64,000 bases of DNA from Kribbella pratensis (GCF_004365355.1 NZ_SODP01000001.1:3284481-3348480); one strand, 5' to 3'. Counted from the stretch's first letter, positions 49,501-58,286 are shown. A program made the numbers and translations. Notes: generated by a model not told the origin, from the letters alone.

Positions 49501-50186
49501 CACCTGTCCCCGACCGCGAACCGTCCGGCAGCCCCGACGTCACCCCGCCGATCTCTCGAACTGAGTGGGAGGCCCGAGCCTCCGCCGCCCAGGCCGCAAG
49601 TCGCGCCCGCTCCGCCCAGAGCGCCTCCGGTCTGGAGGGCACCGGCCCCGAGGTCGCGCTCGACGACATCGACCCCGGTACGGCGAAGGCCGCGCGCGAC
49701 CTGGAGCTCCCGCCGTGGACCAAGGGACGCTACGGCACCGCGATCGGCCGCGCGGTCCACGCCGTACTGCAGGTCGTCGACCTCTCCACGGGCGCAGGCC
49801 TCGAATCCGCCGTCTCCGCGCAGTGCCTGGCTGAAGGCGTTCTCGAGTACGCCGATGTCGTGACCGCGCTCGTCCGATCGGCGCTGGCGTCCGACGTGGT
49901 GAAACGAGCCGCAGCCCGCGAGCACTGGCGCGAGTCGTATGTCGGCACGGTCCAGCCTGACGGCACTGTGCTCGAGGGTTTCGTCGACCTCATCTACCGC
50001 GAGGACGACGGCCGTCTCACCATCGTCGACTACAAGACGGACGCCATCCCCGCAGCGGCCCTGGACAGCCGAGTCGCCTATTACGCCCCACAGCTCCAGG
50101 CGTACTCGGCCATCCTGCCCAACACCGGACCGCCGATCCTGCTGTTCCTCAACCCCAGCGGGGCAATCGAGCGACAGGTGCCCTAG
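46521..50186 (+). CDS. AddA-like UvrD helicase-nuclease
   Basis: A 1221-aa protein. The SF1A helicase core has Walker A EAGAGSGKTHALVDRV near 25, VTFTEKAGAELRDRL, motif II LLLDEFQDTDPIQIEL near 350, VVGDPKQSIYRFRRA near 390, motif V VMTIHAAKGLEFPIVILSG near 875 and LLYVAATRARDHLIVSL near 945. A long Pro/Ser/Asp-rich segment (about 465-635) interrupts the helicase. The C-terminal RecB nuclease reads EGFVDLIYREDDGRLTIVDY with the YKTD metal site. Together with the AddB-like partner it resembles AddAB rather than the mycobacterial AdnAB order. ATG 46521 sits 8 bp before the partner's stop. Confidence 0.87.
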   Translation: MSEQLLDGAARDRIRSDTETTLFVEAGAGSGKTHALVDRVTTLVLRDGVPLRTIAAVTFTEKAGAELRDRLRVEFERARKGDARELADAALDDLDSASIGTLHAFAQQILLAHPIEAGLPPLIDVLDEVGSSVAFEERWAELQQQLLDDDSIAEPLLLAMAVGVELKHLRSLARLFGNDWDLIAERVLVDPPELVAMPDLTGLVAAAAQIGGVVESCLDPEDRLLPKLVQIRELGLMLDAATDQESQLAILQTLRGLKVGRIGRKENWPDVAKVRGDCTEVVEVAGSLVELLLDACLRHLSHWIAERVLESAELRRAEGRLEFHDLLVLARDLLRRDAAVRGDLQERFERLLLDEFQDTDPIQIELAVRIAGGVEADAEDWRDVEVPEGRLFVVGDPKQSIYRFRRANIATYLTAQDLLGETVALTTNFRTVPPILTWINTVFATLIQPQEAAQPAYQSLSPHRTNPTLSTQPGGPGSSSSDRPGTGLRHRGADRPAERSPAEPSPAEPSAVRASSVKPNAMKSGAVEPSPVKGDQLSMFDEGDDAPTLFDEDPTPAQPDDSEQLADVATVLPFRRRDDSVSADVPAGLAPDLSPAVSSGLAPDLSSGLSPEEDDPSAGPAVTILGPEPHDDLPRAQASVLREREATDVASVIEQALRDGWLVYDDRAETWRPAEAGDIAVLVPARTSLPFLEDALDRADIPYRAEASSLVYQTAEVRNLLACARALGDPSDQLALVTTLRSPLFGCGDDDLYTWKRSGGSFTLTAPVPDQLLTHPVGDAMEWLRRTHYAARWLTPSEVLAKIVADRRMLEVAAIGPRARDAWRRIRFVVDQARAWSEVEHGGLRSYLAWAAHQGEETSRVAEAVLPETDADAVRVMTIHAAKGLEFPIVILSGMTAAPNRQRGVQVLWPPDGGYAVKLKSSVQTEDFDLVQPVDEQMDDFERRRLLYVAATRARDHLIVSLHRSGNRRHSSNAELLASAGGVEAPHSTLFTSPPVPDREPSGSPDVTPPISRTEWEARASAAQAASRARSAQSASGLEGTGPEVALDDIDPGTAKAARDLELPPWTKGRYGTAIGRAVHAVLQVVDLSTGAGLESAVSAQCLAEGVLEYADVVTALVRSALASDVVKRAAAREHWRESYVGTVQPDGTVLEGFVDLIYREDDGRLTIVDYKTDAIPAAALDSRVAYYAPQLQAYSAILPNTGPPILLFLNPSGAIERQVP

Positions 50187-50800
50187 GCAACGAGACGGAC
50201 GGCCAGCACCACGATCAGCACGGTCGATGCCAGCGCGGTCACCAACTTCCCGAGGTGACCAGTCAGCAGACGCCCCAGCAATGCCCCACCGCCGGCAAGC
50301 AACAGCTGCCAACTCGCTGACGCCGCAAACGCCGCGACGACGAACACAACCCGCTCACCGAACCCCGCGACACCCGACCCGCCCAGCACGAGAGCGGCGA
50401 AGTAGATCACTGTCCACGGGTTGAGCATCGTCATCCCGAGCATCCCGAAGTACGCCGTCCGTACGCCGACCGGCGTCTCCTGCTCGATCACAGCCATCCG
50501 CTGCACGCGATACCGCCGTACGGCCTTGACCGCACCCATCACCGCGAGCCCGATCAGCACGACAACAGACGTCCAACGCAAGGGTCCGACGACAGGCACC
50601 AGCAACGGGGCCAACGCCGTACCAGCGACTGCTGCGACCGCGGCGTACACGCCATCGGCCGAGGCGACCCCGAGCGCCGCGAACATTCCGATGCGCAACG
50701 AGGTCCGCGCAGTCAACACCACCAGGTAGGTCCCGACAGGCCCGACCGGCATGGCAACCCCATACCCAGCCAGAAGCCCCGCGACCACTACCCCGATCAC
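50183..50800 (-). CDS. LysE/RhtB family amino-acid exporter
   Basis: A 205-aa membrane protein with six hydrophobic helices. The first helix AGLLAGYGVAMPVGPVGTYL carries the family's G...P.GP motif, and ASADGVYAAVAAVAGTAL and YFGMLGMTMLNPWTVIYFAA (NP motif) are typical. It exports amino acids or similar metabolites. GTG 50800 is the start. It converges with and overlaps the AddA-like gene by 4 bp. Confidence 0.9.
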   Translation of the reverse strand: MIGVVVAGLLAGYGVAMPVGPVGTYLVVLTARTSLRIGMFAALGVASADGVYAAVAAVAGTALAPLLVPVVGPLRWTSVVVLIGLAVMGAVKAVRRYRVQRMAVIEQETPVGVRTAYFGMLGMTMLNPWTVIYFAALVLGGSGVAGFGERVVFVVAAFAASASWQLLLAGGGALLGRLLTGHLGKLVTALASTVLIVVLAVRLVA

Positions 50801-50941
50801 AACTGACCGAGCGTCGACCCCAATCCATGACCCGCCTGCTGCTGAACCCGAGCCACCGCGGCCGCAGGTTCATTCAGCAACAGTCCAAAGATCGTAGTCA
50901 TGCGCACATCATGAGCAGCCGCGCGTCAAGGCTCAACCGAA

Positions 50942-51559
50942 TTAGCCGGCCGGATGTGCACCCCGGCTTGCGGCGATCTGCGCGGCGAGCTCGTCGTTGA
51001 CGGGATACGGCCGCTCAGGTGGCAGCTCTGCCTCCGCCGCCTCCGGGGACACCTGCGCCAGGTCACGGATTCGTTGCATCTCCGCGGTGACGTCCTCCAG
51101 CCCGCTGATCCACTCGCCGACGTACCGGCGCACGGCCTCTCCTGACAGGCCGATCTGAATCGACCGGACCTCGGGGGTCGGGGTCAGCTTGATCGTCTGC
51201 TCCGGATCCCACTGGATCCGGACCGGTGCGGACTCCATCGCCTTCCGCCACGCGTCCTCGGACTCGTGGAACCCGGCCTCGTAGTACGACAGCGCCCCGT
51301 GCGCCAACGCCCACTCGAACCCCGCGCGCGTCAGGCGAACCCGCAACACTCGGGTCTGCCCAGGCTTGGTCCCCCACCCCGATCGGTACGCCATCCACAG
51401 GAACGACGGCTTGATCCACGTCATCCGTCCCATCCCGAACGGCTCGACGAACGTCCCCGCCGCCAAGGCCGGATCGGCGATCTCCGGCGGGTACGCCTGG
51501 TACACCGCAACCGTCTCGTCGTCGTACATCGCCCGGACCTGCCGGAACACCGCCGCCAT
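50942..51559 (-). CDS. DUF4291 domain protein
   Basis: A 205-aa soluble protein of the DUF4291 family. Signature parts are FRQVRAMYDDETVAVYQAYP, MGRMTWIKPSFLWMAYRSGW and the basic VRIQWDPEQTIKLTP segment. The C-terminus is helical and Ala-rich. Function is unknown in all members I know. It is transcribed away from the DUF6308-like gene, with a perfect 8-bp inverted repeat in the shared upstream region. Confidence 0.87.
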   Translation of the reverse strand: MAAVFRQVRAMYDDETVAVYQAYPPEIADPALAAGTFVEPFGMGRMTWIKPSFLWMAYRSGWGTKPGQTRVLRVRLTRAGFEWALAHGALSYYEAGFHESEDAWRKAMESAPVRIQWDPEQTIKLTPTPEVRSIQIGLSGEAVRRYVGEWISGLEDVTAEMQRIRDLAQVSPEAAEAELPPERPYPVNDELAAQIAASRGAHPAG

Positions 51560-51581
51560 GCCGCCGATCCTCGCATGCCTC

Positions 51582-51609
51582 CTCTCAGTGCGTGAGCTGT
51601 TACTGAGAG
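51582..51609. promoter_or_regulatory. 8-bp inverted repeat in divergent promoter region
   Basis: CTCTCAGT (51582-51589) and ACTGAGAG (51602-51609) are perfectly complementary with a 12-nt centre. It lies 23 bp upstream of the DUF4291 start and about 180 bp upstream of the opposite gene. It may be an operator or a 5' UTR hairpin. Confidence 0.35.
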
Positions 51610-51787
51610 TCTATAGAGATTCAAGACTGCGGGGCCGGATGGTTACAGGTTGTGGATAACGGGAAGTGAGAGTGGCGTGCGGGGGGCCGTGGAGTCGCTA
51701 CGATCTGCGGAAACAGTGTGTGAGGAACGTTCGAATGATGGTCCGCCCGCTGGCGGGTCTGCCACCACAAGTGTGAGGGTGTGGCTC

Positions 51788-52414
51788 ATGAACATCGGTA
51801 CCCGGAAGATCGTCGTCGACGAGGCGATCGCGCAGCTGCGGCTGTACGCCGAAACGAACGGCGCCGTGCTGCAGTACTACGACGGGCTGCCGGGGATGAC
51901 CACCGTCGGTGGCTCCGACCCGAACCGGGTCACGCTCGAGGATCTCGGCCGGACGATGGTGATCGGCAGCGATCTGCGCGCGCTCGACATCCCGTGGCTG
52001 CTCGAGGTCGAGGCGGAGAAAGAGTTCGCCGCGATCCCGGTGGACGCGCGGCTGGAGGACGCGGAGCGGGGCAGCGCACTCTTCGAGGCGGCGATGGCGC
52101 TGGACGAGAAGTTCACCGGCCACCGCGGGTTCGGGCACGCCAAGAAGTCCAAGCTGCTGCACCTCAAGCGGCCATACCTCTTCCCCGTGACCGACAGCTT
52201 CATCCGGATGACCTACGGCTCAGCCTCGGCGGGATCGGAGTTCCTGTCCGCCGTCCGCGACGACCTGGTCAACCCGGCGAACGTCCGCGACTTCAAGTTG
52301 CTGCAGGTCCGGCTGATCGCGGAGCCGGCCACGAGCGCGGCCCGCCTGCTCGGCGAGGTGCCGACGCTCCGTCTGCTCGACATCCTCGCCTCATTGCTGG
52401 GCGAAGCGAAGTAA
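51788..52414 (+). CDS. DUF6308-like hypothetical protein
   Basis: A 208-aa soluble protein. Characteristic stretches are IVVDEAIAQLRLYAETNGAV, LRALDIPWLLEVEAEKEFA, GFGHAKKSKLLHLKRPYLFP and VTDSFIRMTYGS. The KKSKLLHLKRP block and the following D-S-F suggest a helix-hairpin-helix-like nucleic-acid-associated fold found in DUF6308-type proteins. An ATG at 51788 is chosen; GTG codons just upstream are possible. Function is unknown. Confidence 0.68.
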   Translation: MNIGTRKIVVDEAIAQLRLYAETNGAVLQYYDGLPGMTTVGGSDPNRVTLEDLGRTMVIGSDLRALDIPWLLEVEAEKEFAAIPVDARLEDAERGSALFEAAMALDEKFTGHRGFGHAKKSKLLHLKRPYLFPVTDSFIRMTYGSASAGSEFLSAVRDDLVNPANVRDFKLLQVRLIAEPATSAARLLGEVPTLRLLDILASLLGEAK

Positions 52415-52435
52415 CTGCTGGGTCAAGCGGAGTAG

Positions 52436-53965
52436 CTAGAGCACGCCGAGTCGCGCGAGCGGCTCGACCAGTTCGCGCTCTTCGTAGGACAGGTGCGAGA
52501 GCAGCGTGTCGTCGAGCAGGTCCACGGCGGCACGCAGTCCGTCGATGCTGCCTGACCCGTCAACCAGCGCGACGAGAGCCTTGTCGACACCTTCGAGTAC
52601 GTCGTGGATGATCTTGTGCTCCTCCTGCAGCCGATCGACGACCGGGACCAGCTCCGGATCGGCGCGACGCAGGTGCGGGAAGAGTGAGGCGTCCTCGATC
52701 GAATGGTGTGTGGTGACGAGGCGGCAGTAGGACTCGCAGTACGTGCCGAGGGTCCAGTTGTTCTGTCGCATGGTCATCGTGTTGATCGCCGAACGCGCCG
52801 CACCGACGCCGAGCGTCCCTGCGGCGACCTGCTCGACCAGATCGCGCACTTGCTCGAGCTCAGCCCGCAGATGGTCGTGTACGTCGATCAGGTGCTGACC
52901 GGACTGCAGCTGGTACGGCGTGTAGGTTCGCGACGGGTCCTGCACCGGACCGGTCGGCCGCGCCGACTCGTCCAGCAGCTGGACTGCACTGCGCTTGACC
53001 GCCGGCGGTGGCGTCGGGACGACGCTGAAACCACCTGCGCCCTGAGAAACCGCCACAGGAGCAGCACTCCGGACGGCGTCGACCGGCAGCCGACGGGCAG
53101 CGTCGACCGCCTCACGAACGCCTGCTGCCACCTCAGCGAACCGCCGGATGTCGTCAGGGTCGTCGGACGCGAGGATGTACGTGCTCATCCCCTCCCCCAG
53201 CGTCAGCTCGGCGAGCTGGTCGATCCACAGCTCCTCCGGTCCCTGCAGGAACCCGCCGTTGCCACTGAAGCGACCGGAGACGTTGTACAGCCGCCGTACC
53301 GCAGAAGGATCGCGCCCGGCCTCCAGAGCGGCCTCGTCGATCAGTTTGTTCATAGCCGTCAGCTGATCCGGACCGGCGTACCCGCTGCTCGGCAGCCACC
53401 CGTCCGCGAGCCGCCCGGTGACCGCAAGCATCCGCGGCTTGTACGCACCCAGCCAGATCGACACGTCATGCGCGGGCTCCGGACCGCGCTTCGCGCCGGC
53501 CACCGTGTAGTGCTTCCCGGCCAGCCGGATACCGCCGCCGGTAGGTGTCCAGACCTCGCGGATGATCGCGATGGCCTCCTCCAGAGCGGTGATGCTCTGT
53601 CCGGTCGTCAGCCGCGGTCCGCCGTTCGCCGCGACCGCGTCCAGGAAGCCACCGGCACCGAGTCCGAGTTCAACTCGCCCACCGGTGATCAGGTCGAGCG
53701 TCGCGACACTGCGTGCGAGGACGACCGGGTGGCGCAGCGGGAGGTTGGCGACATTGGTGGTCACCTTGATGCGCTGCGTCTGAACCGCGACGACCGACAG
53801 CAAGGTCCACGCATCCATCAGGCGCGGCTGGTACGGGTGGTCCTGGAAGCTCACCAGGTCCAGGCCGACCTGCTCGGTCAGCTGGGCCAGCGCGATCACG
53901 CGATCCGGATTGTCGACCGCGGGGGTCAGGAACGTGCCGAAGACCAGCTCGTGGCCGTAGTCCAT
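52436..53965 (-). CDS. LLM-class F420/flavin oxidoreductase fused to hemerythrin domain
   Basis: A 509-aa fusion. Residues 1-290 form a luciferase-like TIM barrel (FGTFLTPAVDNPDRVIALAQ, FQDHPYQPRLMDAWTLLSVV, VELGLGAGGFLDAVAANGG) typical of the F420-dependent monooxygenase/reductase class. A Pro/Val-rich linker follows (about 300-330). Residues 345-509 are a hemerythrin-like HHE four-helix bundle with LIDVHDHLRAELEQV, VTTHHSIEDASLFPHLR and LQEEHKIIHDVLEG supplying His and Glu ligands for a di-iron or haem-free oxygen site. ATG 53965 is followed by the barrel immediately. The fusion suggests coupled redox or oxygen/NO sensing; the substrate is unknown. Confidence 0.88.
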   Translation of the reverse strand: MDYGHELVFGTFLTPAVDNPDRVIALAQLTEQVGLDLVSFQDHPYQPRLMDAWTLLSVVAVQTQRIKVTTNVANLPLRHPVVLARSVATLDLITGGRVELGLGAGGFLDAVAANGGPRLTTGQSITALEEAIAIIREVWTPTGGGIRLAGKHYTVAGAKRGPEPAHDVSIWLGAYKPRMLAVTGRLADGWLPSSGYAGPDQLTAMNKLIDEAALEAGRDPSAVRRLYNVSGRFSGNGGFLQGPEELWIDQLAELTLGEGMSTYILASDDPDDIRRFAEVAAGVREAVDAARRLPVDAVRSAAPVAVSQGAGGFSVVPTPPPAVKRSAVQLLDESARPTGPVQDPSRTYTPYQLQSGQHLIDVHDHLRAELEQVRDLVEQVAAGTLGVGAARSAINTMTMRQNNWTLGTYCESYCRLVTTHHSIEDASLFPHLRRADPELVPVVDRLQEEHKIIHDVLEGVDKALVALVDGSGSIDGLRAAVDLLDDTLLSHLSYEERELVEPLARLGVL

Positions 53966-54041
53966 GGTTCACCTTCACCTGTCGAAGTTGGCTCGGGAGC
54001 AAAACTACTTCGGCAGACCAATAATCTCAACTACAGAACAT

Positions 54042-57000
54042 CTACTGGCGGACGAGCAGGGCGAAGGCTTCGGCCGGGCTCAGGGTGGCCCCGCGCGCGT
54101 ACGCCGTCTCGTAGGCTGCCTCGCCCAGGACACCGGCGGCGGCGACGGCCCGGTCGAGATCCTCGGTCTCGGTGGCGGCCATCAGGTAGTTCTTCGACGC
54201 CCGCGTGGCAGCCGCGCACCCCAGCAGGACAGCCGCCAGGGTCTTGTCCGGATGACAGGCGGCGATCCCCTCCAGCGCCCAGCACATGCCGCGCAGCGAG
54301 TCGAAGTCCACCGACACCTGGAAGGCTTCCGTGTGCAGCGCCAGCGCGTCCTCCGGGCGGCCCTGGAGTTCTCTGACGAACCCCAGCTCCTCCAACACGA
54401 TCGACAGATAGAGGACCGACTCTTTCTGCAACCGCGCGGCGTCGATCAACGCCTGCAACCGTTCCGACGCCTCGTCCAGAGCTCCGGTACGACGTGCCGC
54501 GAAGCCGAGCACGAGCTCCGCCAGCGCCTGCGTCGCGCGCTGCCCTTGTTCGGTGGCCAGCCGCAGCGCACGCTCGCCGTACGTCCGGGCCGACTCGTAA
54601 TCGGCCTGCCGGATCGACGTCCAGCCGAGCATGCCCAACGCGCTGGCGACCTCCGGCCAGAGTCCGAGTTCCTCAGCGGCCTGCACACCCTCCAGATGGA
54701 GCCGCTGGGCCTCGTCGAAGTCGCCGACGAGTTCCGCGTGCGCGCCGAACCAGCCCGTTGCCTGCAGCACACCCCACCGGTCCCCCAGCGCACGGAAGAT
54801 CGTGATGCTCTCGCACGCACTGTCGTAGAGAGCCGGCAGATCCGCTCGTACATGTGCATGTTTCGCACGCGCAGCCAGCACGGCCGCGACACCCCACTGG
54901 TCCTCGTCGGCCTCGAACCTCTTCAACGCGCGGTCCAGCATCGCCTCGCACGTCGGAAGATCCCCGGCGTCACTGGCAGCATTGGCGATCCACCACAGCC
55001 CCATCGCGTCTGCAGCATCCACCCAGCGATCGCGCTCGACTGGAGCGTCAGGGTGACCGAGCAAGTACATGTACCCGGCCCGCCACGCTCCAGCCCGAGC
55101 AGAGCCCGGTACGGCCTCCAGAGACCGCAGGGCCTCGAGATGACGTCCACGCAGGAACCAGTACCAGGCCAGTGCATCAACAAGCCGTTCAGCCAGGTCC
55201 AGCTGCCCAGTGGCCACAGCTCGATCCAGTGCGGTCCGGAAGTTGGCGGAGTCATCGTCCAGCAGTTGTAGCCACCGACTCTGCTCGCCGCCGAACAGTC
55301 CAGGCCGCGCAGCCTCAGCCAGCGACACGTAGTACGAGAAGTGCCGCTGACGTGCGGACTCCAGCTCGCCTGCGGCTCGCAGCTTGTCGACGCAGTACGC
55401 CGCGACCGACTCGAGCAGCCGGAAGCGAGTCCCCTCGACCGGTACGACAAGCGACCGGTCGACCAATCGCACCAGCACATCCAGTACGTCGTCCTCGCCG
55501 CAGACAGCCGCCGCAGCTTCCGCAGTACAGCCGTCTGCGTGTACTGCGAGGCGCCGCAGGACGGACTGCTCGTCCGATGCGAGCAGCTCCCAGCTCCAGT
55601 CGATCATCGCGTGCAGTGTCTGCTGCCGCGGCGCAGCGCCCCGATGGCCTGTCGCCAGCAACCGGAACCGGTCGTCCAGCCGCGCAACGAGTCCACGTAC
55701 GCCCAACGCTCGCACCCGCGTCGCAGCGAGCTCCAACGCCAACGGGATGCCATCCAGCCGGCGGCAGAGGACTGCAACGTCAGCCACGGTCTCGTCGGTC
55801 AGTGCGAACCCACGTGACGCTGCAGCAGCGCGCGTCGCAAACAGCTGCACCGCACTGCACTCACTTGCCTCCTCCAGGCGGAGCGAAGGCACCGGCACCT
55901 CCAGCGGTGGAACGCTCCACACGACCTCACCGGCCAGTCCGAGCGGCTCGCGACTCGTTGCCAGCACACGCAGTCCCGGAGCAGCGGCAAGCAGCCGGTC
56001 CGTCAACGCAGCAACGTCTTCGATCACCTGCTCGCAGTTGTCCAGGACCAGCAGGCGTGACCCCATCACTGCAGCCAGCCGGTCGACTGCGGACGAGCCG
56101 CTGGTGTCGCGGAGGTCCAGCGCGGCCTGCACAGCGTCGGTCAGCGAGTTGGCGACCGACAACGCATCAGGTGTGATGGCAGCCAGCTCGACCAGCACAA
56201 CCCCGTCGGCGAACCGGAGTGCCGACGCAGCGGCCGCGGCCAGAGCTAGGCGGGTCTTGCCCACTCCACCGGGCCCGGTCAGGGTGACCAACCGCGAACT
56301 CGCCAGACTGGCGTCAACCTCAGCCACGGCATCATCGCGACCGATCAGCTCGCTCAACGCTGCCGGCAGGTTGTTGCGGGCGTGCGGCAGGTCCTGGGTG
56401 AGGATCGACTGCTGCAGAGCGACAAGCTCAGGGCTGGGGTCCAGACCGAGCTCATCGAGCAGCAGGTCGCGCAGCTCTGCATAGCTGTCCAGAGCCTCAC
56501 TCTGACGGCCGGCGCGGTACAGCGCCTTCATATGCGCGGCTCGCAAGCCCTCGCGGAGTGGGTGCTCCTTGACCAGCGCTGCGAGATCGACAACGGGCAA
56601 GTCTGCCTGTTCGAGCACAGTCAGGCGGAGATCCGTCAGCCGAGCCACAGCTGTCTCCACAAAGGCGTTGTCCGCAAAGTCGGCGTACGCCGGACCGCGC
56701 CACAACGCCAGCGCCTCGTCGAGCGAACCTGCGGCGACCAGCTCAGCGAAACGCAGCGCGTCGCAGTTGGCGCTTGAGACCGACAGCGAATAGCCGGCCG
56801 GACCAGACTGCACCAGCGAGCGACTACCCGGCTCAGCGTCCTCAAAAGCCCGGCGTAGCTGGGACACCTTGGCAGACAGTGTCCCTGCCGGGTTACCCGG
56901 CACGTTGGAGCCCCACAGGTCGTCGATGAGCCGGTCCGCCGGCACCGGACGCCCCTCGTGGACGAGCAGGTCGGCCAGGAGCGCACGCACCTTGAGGCCC

Positions 57001-57065
57001 TGGATGACTACAGGCTCCCCTGCGTCTGTCCACGCCGTCACCGGTCCCAGCACCCCGAAACGCAT
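54042..57065 (-). CDS. SARP/AfsR-type transcriptional regulator (wHTH-BTAD-NB-ARC-TPR)
   Basis: A 1007-aa regulator. The N-terminal winged helix (RFGVLGPVTAWTDAGEPVVI, then LLADLLVHEGRPVPADRLID) with a BTAD domain (about 95-240) is the SARP pair. An NB-ARC ATPase follows with Walker A TGPGGVGKTRLALAAA near 265 and RLLVLDNCEQVIEDV as Walker B. The C-terminal 450 residues are TPR-like helices (ARTYGERALRLATEQGQRAT, DEASERLQALIDAARLQKES). Such proteins sense nucleotides or peptides and activate secondary-metabolite or stress genes. ATG 57065 is divergent from the FMN reductase gene, 104 bp away, a plausible direct target. Confidence 0.92.
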   Translation of the reverse strand: MRFGVLGPVTAWTDAGEPVVIQGLKVRALLADLLVHEGRPVPADRLIDDLWGSNVPGNPAGTLSAKVSQLRRAFEDAEPGSRSLVQSGPAGYSLSVSSANCDALRFAELVAAGSLDEALALWRGPAYADFADNAFVETAVARLTDLRLTVLEQADLPVVDLAALVKEHPLREGLRAAHMKALYRAGRQSEALDSYAELRDLLLDELGLDPSPELVALQQSILTQDLPHARNNLPAALSELIGRDDAVAEVDASLASSRLVTLTGPGGVGKTRLALAAAAASALRFADGVVLVELAAITPDALSVANSLTDAVQAALDLRDTSGSSAVDRLAAVMGSRLLVLDNCEQVIEDVAALTDRLLAAAPGLRVLATSREPLGLAGEVVWSVPPLEVPVPSLRLEEASECSAVQLFATRAAAASRGFALTDETVADVAVLCRRLDGIPLALELAATRVRALGVRGLVARLDDRFRLLATGHRGAAPRQQTLHAMIDWSWELLASDEQSVLRRLAVHADGCTAEAAAAVCGEDDVLDVLVRLVDRSLVVPVEGTRFRLLESVAAYCVDKLRAAGELESARQRHFSYYVSLAEAARPGLFGGEQSRWLQLLDDDSANFRTALDRAVATGQLDLAERLVDALAWYWFLRGRHLEALRSLEAVPGSARAGAWRAGYMYLLGHPDAPVERDRWVDAADAMGLWWIANAASDAGDLPTCEAMLDRALKRFEADEDQWGVAAVLAARAKHAHVRADLPALYDSACESITIFRALGDRWGVLQATGWFGAHAELVGDFDEAQRLHLEGVQAAEELGLWPEVASALGMLGWTSIRQADYESARTYGERALRLATEQGQRATQALAELVLGFAARRTGALDEASERLQALIDAARLQKESVLYLSIVLEELGFVRELQGRPEDALALHTEAFQVSVDFDSLRGMCWALEGIAACHPDKTLAAVLLGCAAATRASKNYLMAATETEDLDRAVAAAGVLGEAAYETAYARGATLSPAEAFALLVRQ

Positions 57066-57169
57066 GAGGGCACCCTATTCCGGCGTCGGCAGCAAGAACC
57101 GGAAAGAAACCGTAAACGCCTTCCGGCAGAGTCTGTGCCAGACGGAACCGGACGGAAGGGAGGCGGGAA

Positions 57170-57733
57170 ATGCGACTGGCAGTGATCATCGGCAGCACCC
57201 GGCGTGGCCGGTTCGGCCCGACCGTGGCGGGCTGGCTGGCACACCAGGCGGCAAAGCAGTTCGAGGTCGATCTCCTCGACCTCGCCACCGTGGACCTCCC
57301 GACGACCCTGCCGGACACCGACGACGAGCCCCCGCCACAGGTCGCCGTACTGGCTCCGAGGTTGGCCGCGGCGGATGCGTTCGCGGTCGTCACCCCGGAG
57401 ATCAACTGCAGCTTCCCGGCATCACTGAAGACCGCACTGGACTGGTACTACGAGGAATGGCACGCCAAGCCGGTCGCGATCGTCAGCTACGGCCGGGAGA
57501 GCGGCGGCTGCTACGCCACTGCTCAGCTGCGTCAGGTCTTCACCGAGCTCCAGGCCGTCACGATTCGCAACACCGTCGCACTGCCCTGCTACTGGGAGCA
57601 GTTCACCGCCGACGGCTGCTGGCCCAAGCCGTCCGCCGGCTACGAGGCGCAAGCCAAACTCATGCTCGACCAGCTCGTCTGGTGGGCCGAAGCACTCCGG
57701 GACGCCCGAGCCACGCGTCCGTACAAACACTGA
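57170..57733 (+). CDS. NADPH-dependent FMN reductase
   Basis: A 187-aa flavodoxin-like enzyme. LAVIIGSTRRGRFGPTVAGW is the N-terminal FMN phosphate-binding loop, TPEINCSFPASLKTALDWYY the central conserved P-E-(Y/I)-N...LK.A.DW motif, and YGRESGGCYATAQLRQVFTE the third loop. It transfers hydride from NAD(P)H to FMN or quinones. GGAAGGGAGG precedes ATG 57170. It is divergent from the SARP regulator and 13 bp upstream of a RibD/DHFR-like reductase, so it probably shares that operon. Confidence 0.92.
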   Translation: MRLAVIIGSTRRGRFGPTVAGWLAHQAAKQFEVDLLDLATVDLPTTLPDTDDEPPPQVAVLAPRLAAADAFAVVTPEINCSFPASLKTALDWYYEEWHAKPVAIVSYGRESGGCYATAQLRQVFTELQAVTIRNTVALPCYWEQFTADGCWPKPSAGYEAQAKLMLDQLVWWAEALRDARATRPYKH

Positions 57734-57746
57734 AAGGAACAGACCC

Positions 57747-58286
57747 ATGAGGAAGCTGATCGAAACCACGTTCGTCACGTTGAACGGCGTCATCGAGGAG
57801 CCGCAGCGCTGGAGCCCGCCGTACTGGGACGACGAGCACTCGGCGTACTCGCAAGGCCTGATGGAAGGCGTCGACGCACAGGTGCTCGGCCGCGTCACGT
57901 ACGAAGGCTTCGCGGACGCGTGGATGCAGCGCGGCGGGGATCCTTTCACGGATCACTTCAACGCGATGCCGAAGTACGTCGCCACTCGCACACTGACCGA
58001 CTGGAAGTGGAACGCGCAGCCGCTCGAAGGTGACGCGGCCGACGCCGTCCGCCGGCTGAAGGAGGAGGACGGCGGCAACCTGATCAAGTACGGCACCGGC
58101 TCGTTCTCGAAGACCCTGCTGGAGCACAAGCTCGTCGACGAGTACCACTTCTGGATCTTCCCGGTGGTGGCCGACGGCGCAAACATGTTCCGCGGCGACA
58201 ACATCGACATCACCCACCTCGAACTGCTCGGTACGACGGCGTTCAAGTCCGGCATCGTCGTCCACAAGCTCGCTCCGAAGGCCTGA
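57747..58286 (+). CDS. Dihydrofolate-reductase-family protein (RibD_C type) 1
   Basis: A 179-aa reductase of the RibD C-terminal/DHFR-like superfamily. LIETTFVTLNGVIEEPQRWS starts the fold, QVLGRVTYEGFADAWMQRGG contains the NADPH-binding LGR.TYE motif, and YGTGSFSKTLLEHKLVDEYH leads to the WIFPVV strand. The exact substrate is unknown. It is 13 bp after the FMN reductase gene and is followed by a strong hairpin terminator. A related but distinct family member lies at 61345. Confidence 0.9.
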   Translation: MRKLIETTFVTLNGVIEEPQRWSPPYWDDEHSAYSQGLMEGVDAQVLGRVTYEGFADAWMQRGGDPFTDHFNAMPKYVATRTLTDWKWNAQPLEGDAADAVRRLKEEDGGNLIKYGTGSFSKTLLEHKLVDEYHFWIFPVVADGANMFRGDNIDITHLELLGTTAFKSGIVVHKLAPKA

